Below, piece by piece: positions 17,086 to 27,144 of a stretch of DNA of 64,000 bases. The stretch is from positions 119,485 to 183,484 of the forward strand of contig CALFJF010000019.1 of NCBI GenBank assembly GCA_937877535.1, given 5' to 3'. How positions within the stretch are numbered: position 1 is the stretch's first letter; the number at the start of each line of letters is the position of its first letter. Source of the DNA: an uncultured Treponema sp. Its GTDB lineage: Bacteria; Spirochaetota; Spirochaetia; Treponematales; Treponemataceae. A program made the position numbers and the translations under genes. The notes beneath the pieces are model-generated. The model was not told the origin of the DNA. It ran no database searches and worked only from the letters and a program-made list of their open reading frames with translations.

Positions 17086-17739
17086 ATGGAAGACGACATT
17101 CTCACAATCAAAGAGGTCGCAAAATATCTTCGCGTTTCAGACCGAACTGTGTACGACTGGGCGCAAAAAGGCATGATTCCCGCTGGAAAAATCGGAACGG
17201 CTTGGAGATTCAAAAGAACCGAAATAGAAAAATGGATGAACGAAAAACTCTCTTCGCCTGCTCAAAAAGAAAATGAAGTCCAAAAAATCATCGTCAAAAA
17301 TATTCTTTCACCGGACAGAATCCTTTTTATTGACCATATAACAAAACAGGACGCGCTTATCGCGCTCTCAAATAATCTTGGAAGCGCACCGCAAATCAAA
17401 GACAAACTTGAGTTAACGCAAGAAATTCTAAAGCGCGAAGAACTTATGTCAACGGCAATCGGGCGCGGAATCGCAATTCCGCACGTTCGTCTTTCGAGCG
17501 TTACGGATTTGGTTATGAGCGTGGGCATTTGCCAAAACGATATAATCGATTTTCAAGCAATCGACGACGTTCCCGTGCGCATTCTCATAATGATTGCCGC
17601 TTCAAAAGAGCAACACAAATATTATCTTCAAACGCTCTCGTTTTTTTCTGGAAAACTCAAAAAGAACGAAGTACGCTCCGCGCTTCTTTCGAGCAAAAAT
17701 GAGCAAGAAGCGTACAAAATCCTCACGGAAGGCGAATAA
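17086..17739 (+). CDS. excisionase-type HTH fused to PTS EIIA(Ntr) domain
   Basis: A 217-residue cytoplasmic fusion. Residues 5-53 are a MerR/excisionase-like DNA-binding domain (LTIKEVAKYLRVSDRTVYDW, then RFKRTEIEKW). Residues 70-215 form a PtsN-type EIIA domain with the phosphorylatable His133 in GRGIAIPHVRL. In the nitrogen PTS, EIIA proteins are phosphorylated by NPr and regulate partners. Here the same chain could bind DNA, so phosphorylation might tune transcription directly; that is inference. Related fusions occur in spirochaetes. TTGGAG precedes the chosen ATG; the longer frame from 17002 lacks a ribosome site. Confidence 0.82.
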   Translation: MEDDILTIKEVAKYLRVSDRTVYDWAQKGMIPAGKIGTAWRFKRTEIEKWMNEKLSSPAQKENEVQKIIVKNILSPDRILFIDHITKQDALIALSNNLGSAPQIKDKLELTQEILKREELMSTAIGRGIAIPHVRLSSVTDLVMSVGICQNDIIDFQAIDDVPVRILIMIAASKEQHKYYLQTLSFFSGKLKKNEVRSALLSSKNEQEAYKILTEGE

Positions 17740-17743
17740 ATTT

Positions 17744-18943
17744 CTAAAACGGAAATTCAACGGGAATCCAACGGCTTTTATCCGCTTGGTCTCTGGCAAT
17801 CATTCCAAGCGTTGTGCCTTTTGCCGTGGTATCGCCAACAAGATATGTTACGCCGTCAACGTCAAACGCCTGCCCCATTTTTCCGTCCAAAGAAACTCCC
17901 AAAATTGCGTGAGAATACGCCACGCTCACAAAAAAGCAACTTTGAATTCCCGAATGTTTTAAAAGAACTGCGGCAAGAAGACTTCGACTGTCGCAATCAG
18001 AACCGTTGTCAGTTAAAACACAAACGATGTTAGAAAAATCCGCTTTGTCAGCCGCTTCAAGATTTCTTGCATATTTTAAATTTTGCGTCCATTCAAGAAT
18101 GAGGGCTGCCAATGCCGCGTGCGGATTTTTTTCGTCCATTTCCAACGTTTTTGATTGCAAAGATGCAACAATGTCAAACGCCACGCGCTTTGTTCTTCCA
18201 AGGCTATCGCGCATAATCATGCGATAAAATCGTTGCCAAGACGCAATCGCCTCTGGAAGCGCGTTTTGTGCATAAATCAAAAATAATTTGAACTCTCTGT
18301 CAATAACCGCTTGATTTGCTTTGGAATCCTCTTCAAACAGTTCTGTTTGGATTTTTTCGCCAGCGATTTCAAGGTTTAGCGGCATTTTTTTCTTTTGAGG
18401 AAAGAAAAAACTCGTAAGGATTCCACATTCGCGGCTACTTCCTGCGTCCACAACGATTGAATCGATTGCGCTAAAAGGAACGCAATCGCCTTCGCTCCAA
18501 ACCGATTCTGGAAGAAAAGAAAGGGCTACAAGTATGGATTCTTTTGCGGGAAGCGGAATCGAAGCGGCATAGCCGCGCTGTTTTTCGTTTCCAAACGCTT
18601 CCGTTTGATTTTCAATCACAAACTCGCTTACGGCGCACGGAAGGCGATGCCACGTTAGCGAAGATGTTTTTTCTTTTGCACCAAGCCGAGAAAGCGCAAA
18701 AGAAAGAGCCGTCTGCGCGTCTTTTTGCTCGGACGATTTGTAAACGCACAAAATAATCGTTGCGGGAAAATATTTTTGCTGAAATTGCACGCTATCTTGA
18801 TTTTCCGTCATGTCAAGAATCTCAAAACCTTCAGGAACGTCAAGCGAGTAACCAAAAATATCCGACGTAACAATTTCTGCAGAAGCAAAAACCGAAATAA
18901 AAATAGTGGCACAAAAAGCCGTGATTTTACGAAAAGCCTTCAT
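17744..18943 (-). CDS. exported transglutaminase-like protein
   Basis: A 399-residue protein with a signal peptide (MKAFRKITAF to about FASA). The N-terminal half is beta-rich and of unknown family. Near the C-terminus, GSDCDSRSLLAAVLLKHSGI, SHAILGVSL and DGVTYLVGDTT give the Cys-His-Asp order of transglutaminase-like cysteine enzymes. Such domains cleave or cross-link peptide bonds in the periplasm; activity is not proven. ATG at 18943 is chosen because it begins a proper signal peptide; the longer frame from 19114 reads into the divergent pseudouridine synthase gene. Only 21 bases separate the two divergent starts. Confidence 0.7.
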   Translation of the reverse strand: MKAFRKITAFCATIFISVFASAEIVTSDIFGYSLDVPEGFEILDMTENQDSVQFQQKYFPATIILCVYKSSEQKDAQTALSFALSRLGAKEKTSSLTWHRLPCAVSEFVIENQTEAFGNEKQRGYAASIPLPAKESILVALSFLPESVWSEGDCVPFSAIDSIVVDAGSSRECGILTSFFFPQKKKMPLNLEIAGEKIQTELFEEDSKANQAVIDREFKLFLIYAQNALPEAIASWQRFYRMIMRDSLGRTKRVAFDIVASLQSKTLEMDEKNPHAALAALILEWTQNLKYARNLEAADKADFSNIVCVLTDNGSDCDSRSLLAAVLLKHSGIQSCFFVSVAYSHAILGVSLDGKMGQAFDVDGVTYLVGDTTAKGTTLGMIARDQADKSRWIPVEFPF

Positions 18944-18964
18944 GTGTGATATTATAAGGGAAAT

Positions 18965-19624
18965 ATGAAAGAGATTCCAATTCTTTATGAAGATGACGAG
19001 ATTTTTATAGTTGACAAGCCGACAGGCGTTGCCGTTCAAGGAGGCGCGGGAATTACGCACCCGCTCGACGAGGAACTTCCCAAAATACTTAGAAAAAAAA
19101 TTTTTCTCGTTCACAGACTCGACCGCGACACAAGCGGACTTTTAATCGTTGCAAAAAATCCTGTGGCGGCTTCAAAATGGAGCGCGTTGATTTCTGGAAA
19201 AACGGTAGAAAAAGAATACGAAGCCATTTGCTTTGGAAGTCCGCTCATAAACGGAAAATCGGAGCAAAGCGGCACGATTTGCATCCCCATCAAAAAAGGA
19301 GCGCGAACGCTTTTTGCAAAAACCGAATTTTTTGTTGAAGAAACATGGTCAAAAATCCTTGACGAACAAAAAATGGAGTTTTCGCGCGTGCGGCTTTTTC
19401 TCAAAACGGGAAGAATGCACCAAATCCGCATACATTTAGCGGCTGTTCACGCGCCAATAGTCGCTGACGACAAACACGGGGATTTCAAAAAAAATAAACT
19501 TGCTCGAAAACTCGGCATAAAGCACCTGCAACTTTGCGCGAGAAGGCTTTTTATTCCGATTGGAGGAAAAAAAATCAAAATCGAAGCCCCGATTCCTGCG
19601 CATTTTTTCAAAAACGAATGCTGA
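18965..19624 (+). CDS. RluA family RNA pseudouridine synthase
   Basis: A 219-residue enzyme that isomerises uridine in rRNA or tRNA. The catalytic motif HRLDRDTSGLLIVAK contains the essential Asp. IVDKPTGVAVQGG at the start and RMHQIRIHLAAVHAPIVAD are further family motifs. It lacks the N-terminal S4 domain of RluC and RluD, so it is a short RluA-like form; the target base cannot be read. AAGGGA precedes the ATG. The start faces the divergent transglutaminase-like gene across 21 bases, so their promoters must overlap the coding regions. Confidence 0.88.
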   Translation: MKEIPILYEDDEIFIVDKPTGVAVQGGAGITHPLDEELPKILRKKIFLVHRLDRDTSGLLIVAKNPVAASKWSALISGKTVEKEYEAICFGSPLINGKSEQSGTICIPIKKGARTLFAKTEFFVEETWSKILDEQKMEFSRVRLFLKTGRMHQIRIHLAAVHAPIVADDKHGDFKKNKLARKLGIKHLQLCARRLFIPIGGKKIKIEAPIPAHFFKNEC

Positions 19625-19683
19625 CGAAAAACACAAAATCGCCTAGATTTTAAGAATAGGTCAAATGAAAAAAAGGAAAGTCT

Positions 19684-20841
19684 ATGAAATTTTTACACAC
19701 AGGCGACTGGCATCTTGGCAGAACGCTTTATTCTGAATCGTTGTTGGAAGACCAGCGGCATTTTCTAAAAAATGTGAGCGAAGAACTCAAAAATGCGCAA
19801 AAAAACGCCGAGCCTTACGATTGTCTTTTTATTTCTGGCGACGTTTACGACCGTGCGATTCCTTCGGTTGGAGCGGTTTTGCTTTTTGATGATTTTTTGA
19901 CCGCGCTCGCAACAGATTTTCCGCGTCTTCACGTTTTTGTTACCGCGGGAAATCACGACGGAGCCGAGCGTCTTTCATTTGCCTCGCGCTTTTTGGAAAA
20001 ATCGAACATTCACCTTTGTTTTGGAACGGAACATCTTTCAAATGCTGTCATCGTAGATTCTTGCGCGATTTATCAGATTCCGTTTCTTATGCCAGGCTCT
20101 TTTAAGGACGGCGCGGAAAAAAGTCAGCGCGCCCTTTTTGAACGCGCAACGGCAGAAATTCGAGAAGCGCATCAAAAAAACTTCCCTACCCTTCCAAGCG
20201 TTGTTCTTGCGCACGCAACGGTGTTTGGAGAAAACAATGACGAAAAAAATCAAATCGGTACGGCGGAGTCAATTTCGCCTTCGCTTTTTGACGGATTTTC
20301 ATACGTTGCGCTCGGACACATTCATTCATTCAAAAAAATCACCGAACGAATGTACTATTCAGGCTCTCCACTTTCGTACACATTTGACGATGTGTCAAAA
20401 AAAGTGATGATTTGTGGCACAATCAAAATCGACAATTCGCTTTCAATCAAAACGATTCCGATAGAACCGCTGCGCCCCGTTGTTCGGTTAAAAGGCGCGT
20501 TTAGCGATTTTTACAACGCAGACGAATCCGAAACAAAAAAATACGAACAGTGCCTCGTGGAAATCAAATGCACAGACGAGCAAGTCGTTCAAATGCCAAA
20601 AGCGTTGCTCGAAACAAAATTTCCGCATCTCCTTTCGTTTTCGCGCGAAAAAGCCACGTCAACAAAAGAAAATTCCGATTTTGTTCTCAGACGAAATCTC
20701 ATTGAGCGACGAAACGAAGCGAGCCACGAGGAATTTTTTTCAACGTTTCTTTCAGAATTATACGGAAACGATTTGAACGAAGACGACGCAAAAGCGGAAA
20801 CCGAATTATTTTTGAAATTTTTGAACGAAAACCTCGATTAA
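19684..20841 (+). CDS. sbcD: SbcD exonuclease subunit (Mre11-like)
   Basis: A 385-residue metallophosphoesterase. The metal-binding motifs appear in order: GDWHLGRTL, SGDVYDRAIPS, TAGNHDGAERL and LGHIHSFKK. With SbcC it forms the Mre11-Rad50-type nuclease that opens hairpins and protein-blocked DNA ends. AAAGGA lies 6 bases before the ATG. The gene ends 21 bases before sbcC, forming a standard operon. The C-terminal capping domain is present, so the protein is full length. Confidence 0.93.
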   Translation: MKFLHTGDWHLGRTLYSESLLEDQRHFLKNVSEELKNAQKNAEPYDCLFISGDVYDRAIPSVGAVLLFDDFLTALATDFPRLHVFVTAGNHDGAERLSFASRFLEKSNIHLCFGTEHLSNAVIVDSCAIYQIPFLMPGSFKDGAEKSQRALFERATAEIREAHQKNFPTLPSVVLAHATVFGENNDEKNQIGTAESISPSLFDGFSYVALGHIHSFKKITERMYYSGSPLSYTFDDVSKKVMICGTIKIDNSLSIKTIPIEPLRPVVRLKGAFSDFYNADESETKKYEQCLVEIKCTDEQVVQMPKALLETKFPHLLSFSREKATSTKENSDFVLRRNLIERRNEASHEEFFSTFLSELYGNDLNEDDAKAETELFLKFLNENLD

Positions 20842-20862
20842 CGGAAAAACAAAGGAAAAAAA

Positions 20863-23800
20863 ATGAAACCAATTCGACTTTTTATGAAAAATTTTGGTCC
20901 TTTTGTGGAATCCAAAATCGATTTTTCAACGCTTTCGCCGATGTTTTTGATTACGGGAAAAACGGGTAGCGGAAAAACGGCAATTTTTGACGCAATAACA
21001 TACGCGCTTTTTGGACGATTTTCAGGCGGAAGGCGAGTTCTCAAACTCGAACATATGGTTTGCGATTTTGCAAAAGACGGCGAAGAATCTTTTGTGGAAT
21101 TTGAATTTTGTGCGGGCGGAAGCGTTTTTAGAGCAAAACGAACGCTTCCCACAAAATCAAAATCTGGAAAAACAACGCGAAATGCGGAACTTTCGCTCGA
21201 AGAATTCGACTCCGAACAAAAAAAATGGAAGATTTTTAAGGGACACACGACAGGGCAACTCGACGCAATTATAAGCGAAGAAATCATTGGACTAAAATAC
21301 GACGAATTCAATCAAATTGTGCTTTTGCCGCAAGGCGAGTTTTCAAAATTCCTAAAGGAAAAATCAAAAGACAGAACGGAAACGCTCAAAAAACTCTTTC
21401 CCGTTGACGCGATTACTCGAACAATCGAAAGCGTGCGAGAAAAAAGCAAGGACGCGCGGGAAAATCTGTCTTTTCTTGAAAGTAAAATTGCGGAAATGGA
21501 AAAAAAAATCGGTTCATTGGACGCACTTTCTGAACAAATCGAACAAATCGAAAAAGAATCAAAAGACTGTGACGAAAAATTGCAAATCGCTCAAAAAGCA
21601 AAAAGCGAGTCGGAAAACGCGCTTCATTTTGCAAAAACGGAAGGCGAAAAAGCGCGAAAACACGAAGAAAGCCGCAAAACGCTTTTGGAACTTGAGTCTT
21701 TTTCAAAAGAAATCGACGAAGACGAAAAAAAACTCGCGCTTTCATTAGAAGCTCTTTCGCTTTTTCCAAAATTAGAAAAAAATCGGAGCGCAAAAACGGC
21801 GGCACAGGACGCAAAAAACGCGGAAATAGAAAAATCGGAAGCGGAAAAAAACGCAAAAGACGCTTTTGAAACGTTTGAAAATCAAACGGAAAAAAGAGAA
21901 AATCAAAAAAAGCAGTTGAAAAATGACGAAAAAGAACTCGATTCTCTAAAAGAGGTGTTCAAAAAAATCGCTGCAATAAAAAAGGCAAAAGAGCAAGCAG
22001 AACAAGCGGAAAAAGACGCGCAAAAATCCTTGGACGCGCAAAATGAAGCGCAAAAAAAAGTTGAAACGATATTAAAACAGATTTTGGATTTTTCGGACGA
22101 TGAGAAAAACACAGACGCGCGAACGGTTTTGCGTTTTCTTTCTGAAAAAACAAAAAAAGCGGAAGAACAACTCAATCAAAAAAAGGAAGAAACAAAAAAC
22201 GCGCAAAAATGTTCGATTTTGCAAAAAAAAGCAAAAGACGCAAAAAAGAGCCTTTTGGAAGCAGAAGAAAATCGAAAAAACGCGGAAATTCATTTTTACG
22301 CAACAAAAGAAATCCTTGACCATCTTTTGGCGGAAGAAGAAGAAAACAAGCGAAAAAATTCCGCCTCGATTTTGGCGCATTTTCTAAAAGACGGAAAAGA
22401 GTGTCCCGTTTGTGGTTCAAAAGTGCACCCTGCGCCCGCTCATTTTGAAAGCACGAGCCTTTCTGACAAAATCGACGCGCAAAAAATCAACAAAGAAAAA
22501 GCCGAGGAAGCGTTTTTGCTCGCTTCAAAAAATGAAGGCGCGGCAAAAGAAATCGAGCGAATCGCGCGGGAAGAAGCGCAAGCGCAGTTTTTAATTTGCT
22601 CAAAAAGCGAAGAAGCGGCTTTGAAAGCGGAAAACGAAGCCGAAAAAATCGCGCTCGACGCAAAGAAAAACGAGGAAAACGCGCTCTCTCTTTTTGAAAA
22701 ATTGTCGGAGGAAGAAGAAACGCTTTTGAAATTGAAAGAACAGTATACGACTTTGAAAGCAAAAAGCAAAACGGCGCAAACGATTTTTCTTGAAAAAAAA
22801 GCGGAAGCGGGCGAATGGACTGACGATGAAAAACTGTCTTTGCAAATTGCAAAACTCGAAGAAGCGGTCGAAAAAAATGCAAAAGAAATAACTGAAGCCG
22901 AAAAAAACAAAAAAGACGCAGAACTTTTGTGGACAAAAGCAAAGACAGAATACGAAAGCGCAAAAAAAGTGGTGGCGGAAACGGCAAAAGCCGAAAAAAT
23001 CGCGGCGGATGATTTTTTGTCCGCGCTCTCTCGCTCGTCTTTTTTGGACGAAGAACAACTTGAAAAATCGATTCTTGAAAAAGACGAAGAAACAAAAATC
23101 CGACAAAAAATCGAAAAAATCAAAACGGAAACGCAAAAAGCAAAAACGATTTTTGAATCAACGGAAACGCAAAAATCGGAAGCCGAGTTTTTGGAAATCG
23201 AAAAAGTGGAAACGGAAAAAATCGAAAAACTCCAAAAAGAAATCGACTATCTCATCGAACAAGCAAAGCGCGTTTTTGGCGAAAAAAAAGAAGCGGAAAA
23301 TGCAAAAAGCGAGTTTGAAACTGCGCAAACGCAAATCCTTGAAAAGCGAAAAGAAAACGAAGTGCTTATAAAACTTGCGCGTGATTTGTGCGGCGAAAAT
23401 CCGCTTAAAATTCCGTTTGACGCATGGGTTCTTTCGATGCACTTTTCGGAAGTTATCGATTATGCAAACGCGCGATTTTTGAATCTTTCGGGCGGGCGAT
23501 ACCAATTCAAAATTGAAAAAACGCGGACGGCGGGCTTTCATGGGCTTGACATTGCAATTGAAGATTTTTTCACAGGACTTTCTCGTGACAGCGCAACGCT
23601 TTCGGGCGGAGAAACGTTTGAAGCGGCAATCAGCCTCGCACTCGCGCTCACGGACGTTGTGTGCTCAAAAAGTGGCGGCGTTCGACTCGATTCGCTTTTT
23701 ATTGACGAAGGATTCGGTTCGCTCGACGCAGAATCGTTGGACAGCGCACTCCTCACGCTCAAAAAAATCGGAAAAGAGCGAACGGTCGGAATAATATCGC

Positions 23801-23886
23801 ACGTGGAAGGAATGAAAACGGAAATTCCTTCGCACCTTGAAATCAAAAAAGGAAACGCGGGGCGCTCTGTGATTCAAGAGCCGTGA
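20863..23886 (+). CDS. sbcC: SbcC exonuclease subunit (Rad50-like SMC ATPase)
   Basis: A 1007-residue SMC-type ATPase. It carries Walker A GKTGSGKTAIFDAI near residue 34 and very long Lys/Glu-rich coiled coils. The zinc hook CPVC lies near residue 516. The signature LSGGETFEAAISLAL and Walker B LDSLFIDEGFGSLD are near the C-terminus. It clamps DNA ends for SbcD. The extreme Lys/Glu content of the coils produces long open frames on both strands, which are not genes. The gene converges with a REC-GGDEF gene 14 bases further on. Confidence 0.94.
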   Translation: MKPIRLFMKNFGPFVESKIDFSTLSPMFLITGKTGSGKTAIFDAITYALFGRFSGGRRVLKLEHMVCDFAKDGEESFVEFEFCAGGSVFRAKRTLPTKSKSGKTTRNAELSLEEFDSEQKKWKIFKGHTTGQLDAIISEEIIGLKYDEFNQIVLLPQGEFSKFLKEKSKDRTETLKKLFPVDAITRTIESVREKSKDARENLSFLESKIAEMEKKIGSLDALSEQIEQIEKESKDCDEKLQIAQKAKSESENALHFAKTEGEKARKHEESRKTLLELESFSKEIDEDEKKLALSLEALSLFPKLEKNRSAKTAAQDAKNAEIEKSEAEKNAKDAFETFENQTEKRENQKKQLKNDEKELDSLKEVFKKIAAIKKAKEQAEQAEKDAQKSLDAQNEAQKKVETILKQILDFSDDEKNTDARTVLRFLSEKTKKAEEQLNQKKEETKNAQKCSILQKKAKDAKKSLLEAEENRKNAEIHFYATKEILDHLLAEEEENKRKNSASILAHFLKDGKECPVCGSKVHPAPAHFESTSLSDKIDAQKINKEKAEEAFLLASKNEGAAKEIERIAREEAQAQFLICSKSEEAALKAENEAEKIALDAKKNEENALSLFEKLSEEEETLLKLKEQYTTLKAKSKTAQTIFLEKKAEAGEWTDDEKLSLQIAKLEEAVEKNAKEITEAEKNKKDAELLWTKAKTEYESAKKVVAETAKAEKIAADDFLSALSRSSFLDEEQLEKSILEKDEETKIRQKIEKIKTETQKAKTIFESTETQKSEAEFLEIEKVETEKIEKLQKEIDYLIEQAKRVFGEKKEAENAKSEFETAQTQILEKRKENEVLIKLARDLCGENPLKIPFDAWVLSMHFSEVIDYANARFLNLSGGRYQFKIEKTRTAGFHGLDIAIEDFFTGLSRDSATLSGGETFEAAISLALALTDVVCSKSGGVRLDSLFIDEGFGSLDAESLDSALLTLKKIGKERTVGIISHVEGMKTEIPSHLEIKKGNAGRSVIQEP

Positions 23887-23900
23887 AAAACCGTGCGTTT

Positions 23901-25184
23901 TTAAGATATTTGGGTAATTTCGGTTGAAAGAGCAAGAGTCCCGCCCATCGCTCTCCAAGTGTGTTCCACGCGCTCAAGAATCATTTTGATATTTTCTTGC
24001 TCCGTGTGCATCAAAATCAACAGAAATTGCCCGCGGGAACTTTCCGTAATAACATCGCTTTGCCGAAGCGACGAGCGCAACGCATCAAAGAAAAGGGAAC
24101 TTTCGGATTCAAGGATTCCAGAGCCGTTTTCGTTTTTGAGAGAAAGCGTTATGAGCCACGAAAGAGTTCCGTAATTTGCGTAAAGTCGAACTAAAAATCG
24201 GTAAATCGTTCGGAACGATTCGAGCGGAACAGGATACGCGCCGCGCTCTTGCGCACGCTCTTTGAGGATTTGCATTGCGTCGCTTAAAGAAGAGCCTTCT
24301 TTTGCATTCATCGCAGAATCTTGCGCGCTAAAAAAATGAAAGCCGTGCTTTCCGTTTCGTTTGACTTCGTAGAGCGCTTTGTCCGCTTTATCAAAAAGCG
24401 TTTGAAAATCCGTTCCGTCGGCGGGAGAGAGAGCGCACCCAATCGACGCGCCTAACGGAATGGCGCAGTCTTCCCCCAAAAATTCTTTTGCCGCTTCCAA
24501 AATGCAACGATTTATGAAGCGCGATTTTTTGTCAATGACAATTTCTTCTTTTACGTCGCGACAAAAAACGATGAACTCGTCACCGCCGAGCCTACCGATT
24601 ATGTCAGAAGAACGGACGACCGCTTGCAAAATTTCAGAAAAACGCACGAGAATTCGGTCGCCTGCGGCGTGTCCGTAAATATCGTTCACGCTTTTGAAAC
24701 TGTCCAAGTCCACAACCATAAGGATTCCCGCGCAATTTCCGCACAACTCCCCGATTGCTGCTTTTGAACTCGATTTGTTCAAAAGTCCCGTCATCGGGTC
24801 GGAAATGGCAGCGCGGCGCATATCAACAGCGCGAAGAATGTTTCCAACGCGACGCAGAAGCACGTCGGGACGAAACGGTTTTCTCACAAAATCAAGTGCG
24901 CCGTTTTCAAAACCGAGGCTTTCCGTTTCTTCGGCGGTGTCGGCAGTCATAAACATAAACGGAATGAGTTTTCCCGTCTTTTTATTTAGTTTTTTTTGCA
25001 GTTCGAGTCCCGACATTCCAGGCATTCTTAGGTCGGAGAGAACCATATCGGGCTTTTTTTTCTCAAAAATCGAAATCGCTTCAGGACCAGAAGAGGCGCA
25101 AAAAACGTCGTATTTTTCGGAAAGAATATGCTCGGTCATCGTCAATGAAACCGATTCGTCATCAACAACCAAAATCTTTTTCAT
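23901..25184 (-). CDS. REC-GGDEF response regulator with second degenerate GGDEF-like domain
   Basis: A 427-residue protein. Residues 1-118 are a receiver with acidic pocket VDDES and phospho-acceptor Asp51 (LSDLRMPGMSG). Residues about 130-290 are a diguanylate cyclase domain with an intact active site, RLGGDEFIVF. Residues about 305-427 look like a second GGDEF fold without the signature: RQSDVITESSRGQFLLIL sits where GGDEF would be. The first domain should make c-di-GMP when phosphorylated. The ATG at 25184 begins the receiver; upstream in-frame sequence is leader. It diverges from the REC-GGDEF-EAL gene across 244 bases. Confidence 0.85.
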   Translation of the reverse strand: MKKILVVDDESVSLTMTEHILSEKYDVFCASSGPEAISIFEKKKPDMVLSDLRMPGMSGLELQKKLNKKTGKLIPFMFMTADTAEETESLGFENGALDFVRKPFRPDVLLRRVGNILRAVDMRRAAISDPMTGLLNKSSSKAAIGELCGNCAGILMVVDLDSFKSVNDIYGHAAGDRILVRFSEILQAVVRSSDIIGRLGGDEFIVFCRDVKEEIVIDKKSRFINRCILEAAKEFLGEDCAIPLGASIGCALSPADGTDFQTLFDKADKALYEVKRNGKHGFHFFSAQDSAMNAKEGSSLSDAMQILKERAQERGAYPVPLESFRTIYRFLVRLYANYGTLSWLITLSLKNENGSGILESESSLFFDALRSSLRQSDVITESSRGQFLLILMHTEQENIKMILERVEHTWRAMGGTLALSTEITQIS

Positions 25185-25428
25185 AAAATCGTTTCTGAAA
25201 ACTCCCTTAAACGAGAAAATACGGAAAAATAGTAGCATAAATAAAAGAAAAAGAAAACGAGCACACACACTTTCTCGATTTTGTGTGGAACAGTTTGTTA
25301 TCAAACAAGTTATTTTCATTCGCGGGAAATGTGTGTATAATGGGAATCGTTCGGAATAAAATCTGAACGATTATAATTTTCTAATTCTGCATTTAACGTA
25401 TGGCGGATTCAAACGGGACGGATTCAAG

Positions 25429-27120
25429 ATGGAAACAAGAAAGCATGACAAGGATTTTTTTAGAACGGTGCTTGTGGTGGACGACGAGGCGGTAAACCGC
25501 GAAATGCTCGGAGCGATTTTGGAGCAAGATTACGAGGTTCTTTACGCGGAAAACGGACGCGAAGCACTTTCGCAGATTTATGCACACAAAAAAGAACTTT
25601 CGCTCGTCCTGCTTGACCTTCTAATGCCAGAAGTTGACGGATTTGCAGTGCTTGAAGCAATGCAAGCGGATGAAGAAATCAAAGGGATTCCCGTTGTTGT
25701 TCTTACGGCGGACAAATCGAGCGAAATAAAAAGCCTTCAAATGGGAGCGGCGGATTTTCTTACAAAACCCTACGACCTTCCAGAGGTGATTCTTGCGCGA
25801 GTTCGCCATTCAATCAATCTTTTTGAAAGCGAAAGTCTTATTCGCGCAACGGAACTTGACGAGTTGACGGGGCTTTACACAAAAGACTTTTTCTTTGAAT
25901 ACGGTCACGAGTTTGACAAGCATCGAACGGAAACGGTCATGGACGCAATCGTCATAAACTTTAACCGATTCCACATCATAAACGAACTTCACGGACGCGC
26001 TTACGGAGACAACGTTCTTCGAGCCATTGCAAGCGAGGTTTTTCAACTTGCAGAAGGAGTCGGCGGAATTGCCTGCCGATACGACGCGGACACGTTCTAC
26101 ATTTATCTCGTTCATGCAGAAAAATACACAAAACTCCTCGACAGAATCAAAACGAATCTCACCGAATATCTTTCAGAAACGGAAATCCAGTTGCGAATGG
26201 GCGTTTTTCAAGATATTTACCGCTCGGTTTCTTTGGAGCAGCGTTTTGACCGCGCACTGCAAGCCTGCAACTCGCTTAGGGGGCAATACGGCACAAACGT
26301 TGCCGTTTATGACAAAGAAATGCGGGAGCGAGAAGTTTTTGTCGCGCGACTTCTTTCTGATTTTGACAACGCGCTTTTGAGCGGACAATTTCACGTTTTT
26401 TACCAGCCAAAATACAACATCAAAGGGCAATTTCCAGTTCTTTCTAGCATGGAAGCCTTGGTGAGTTGGCAACATCCTGAGTTTGGGAGGGTTTCTCCTT
26501 CGGATTTTATTCCGCTTTTTGAGAAAAATGGTTTGGTGCAAAAACTCGACCGCTACGTTTGGAAGACGGCGGCGGAGCAAATCAAAAAATGGCGAGACGA
26601 ACTTGGCATTACAATGCCCGTGAGCGTGAACGTGTCGCGCGTTGACATTTACGACTCAAAACTCTTTGATTTTCTCACAAAACTCACAACGGAAAACGAA
26701 ATCAATCCAAAGGATTACCTGCTTGAAATCACAGAAAGCGCGTACACGGACAATTCCGAGCAAATCGTTTCCGTGGTGAATAAACTTCGCGAAGCGGGAT
26801 TCCGTGTGGAAATGGACGATTTTGGTTCAGGTTATTCGTCGCTCAATATGCTCACCACGCTTCCGATTGACGCGCTCAAACTCGATATGGCGTTTGTGAG
26901 AAATATTGCAGGCGGTTCAAAAGAAATGCGAATGGTGGAATTGGTGCTTGACATTGCGCGGTATCTTGAAGTTCCCGTTGTGGCTGAAGGCGTGGAAACA
27001 AAAGAGCAGTTTGAACTTCTCAAAAAAGCGGGTTGCGACGTAATTCAAGGATTTTATTTTTCCAGGGCAATTCCGCCAGAAGCCGTAAGTCGCCTTATGA
27101 AACAAGGCGTTCGCGGTTAA
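25429..27120 (+). CDS. REC - degenerate GGDEF - EAL c-di-GMP phosphodiesterase
   Basis: A 563-residue protein. The receiver occupies residues 12-130 with Asp63 in VLLDLLMPEVDG. A GGDEF-fold domain at about 140-290 has the signature replaced by RYDADTFYIY, so it is probably regulatory. The EAL domain at about 310-560 keeps its catalytic motifs: MEALVSW, EITESA, DDFGSGYSSL, KLDMAFV and EGVE. It should hydrolyse c-di-GMP under phosphorylation control. A TATAAT at 25336-25341 lies in the 244-base divergent region. An HPt gene follows 24 bases later. Confidence 0.9.
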   Translation: METRKHDKDFFRTVLVVDDEAVNREMLGAILEQDYEVLYAENGREALSQIYAHKKELSLVLLDLLMPEVDGFAVLEAMQADEEIKGIPVVVLTADKSSEIKSLQMGAADFLTKPYDLPEVILARVRHSINLFESESLIRATELDELTGLYTKDFFFEYGHEFDKHRTETVMDAIVINFNRFHIINELHGRAYGDNVLRAIASEVFQLAEGVGGIACRYDADTFYIYLVHAEKYTKLLDRIKTNLTEYLSETEIQLRMGVFQDIYRSVSLEQRFDRALQACNSLRGQYGTNVAVYDKEMREREVFVARLLSDFDNALLSGQFHVFYQPKYNIKGQFPVLSSMEALVSWQHPEFGRVSPSDFIPLFEKNGLVQKLDRYVWKTAAEQIKKWRDELGITMPVSVNVSRVDIYDSKLFDFLTKLTTENEINPKDYLLEITESAYTDNSEQIVSVVNKLREAGFRVEMDDFGSGYSSLNMLTTLPIDALKLDMAFVRNIAGGSKEMRMVELVLDIARYLEVPVVAEGVETKEQFELLKKAGCDVIQGFYFSRAIPPEAVSRLMKQGVRG

Positions 27121-27144
27121 AATCAAAAAAAACGGAGCAAAAAA

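Noticed and set aside
22440..23136. Several long minus-strand frames inside sbcC
   Set aside because: They are shadows of the Lys/Glu-rich coiled coil; the translations are Phe/Ser/Arg-rich low complexity and lack ribosome sites.
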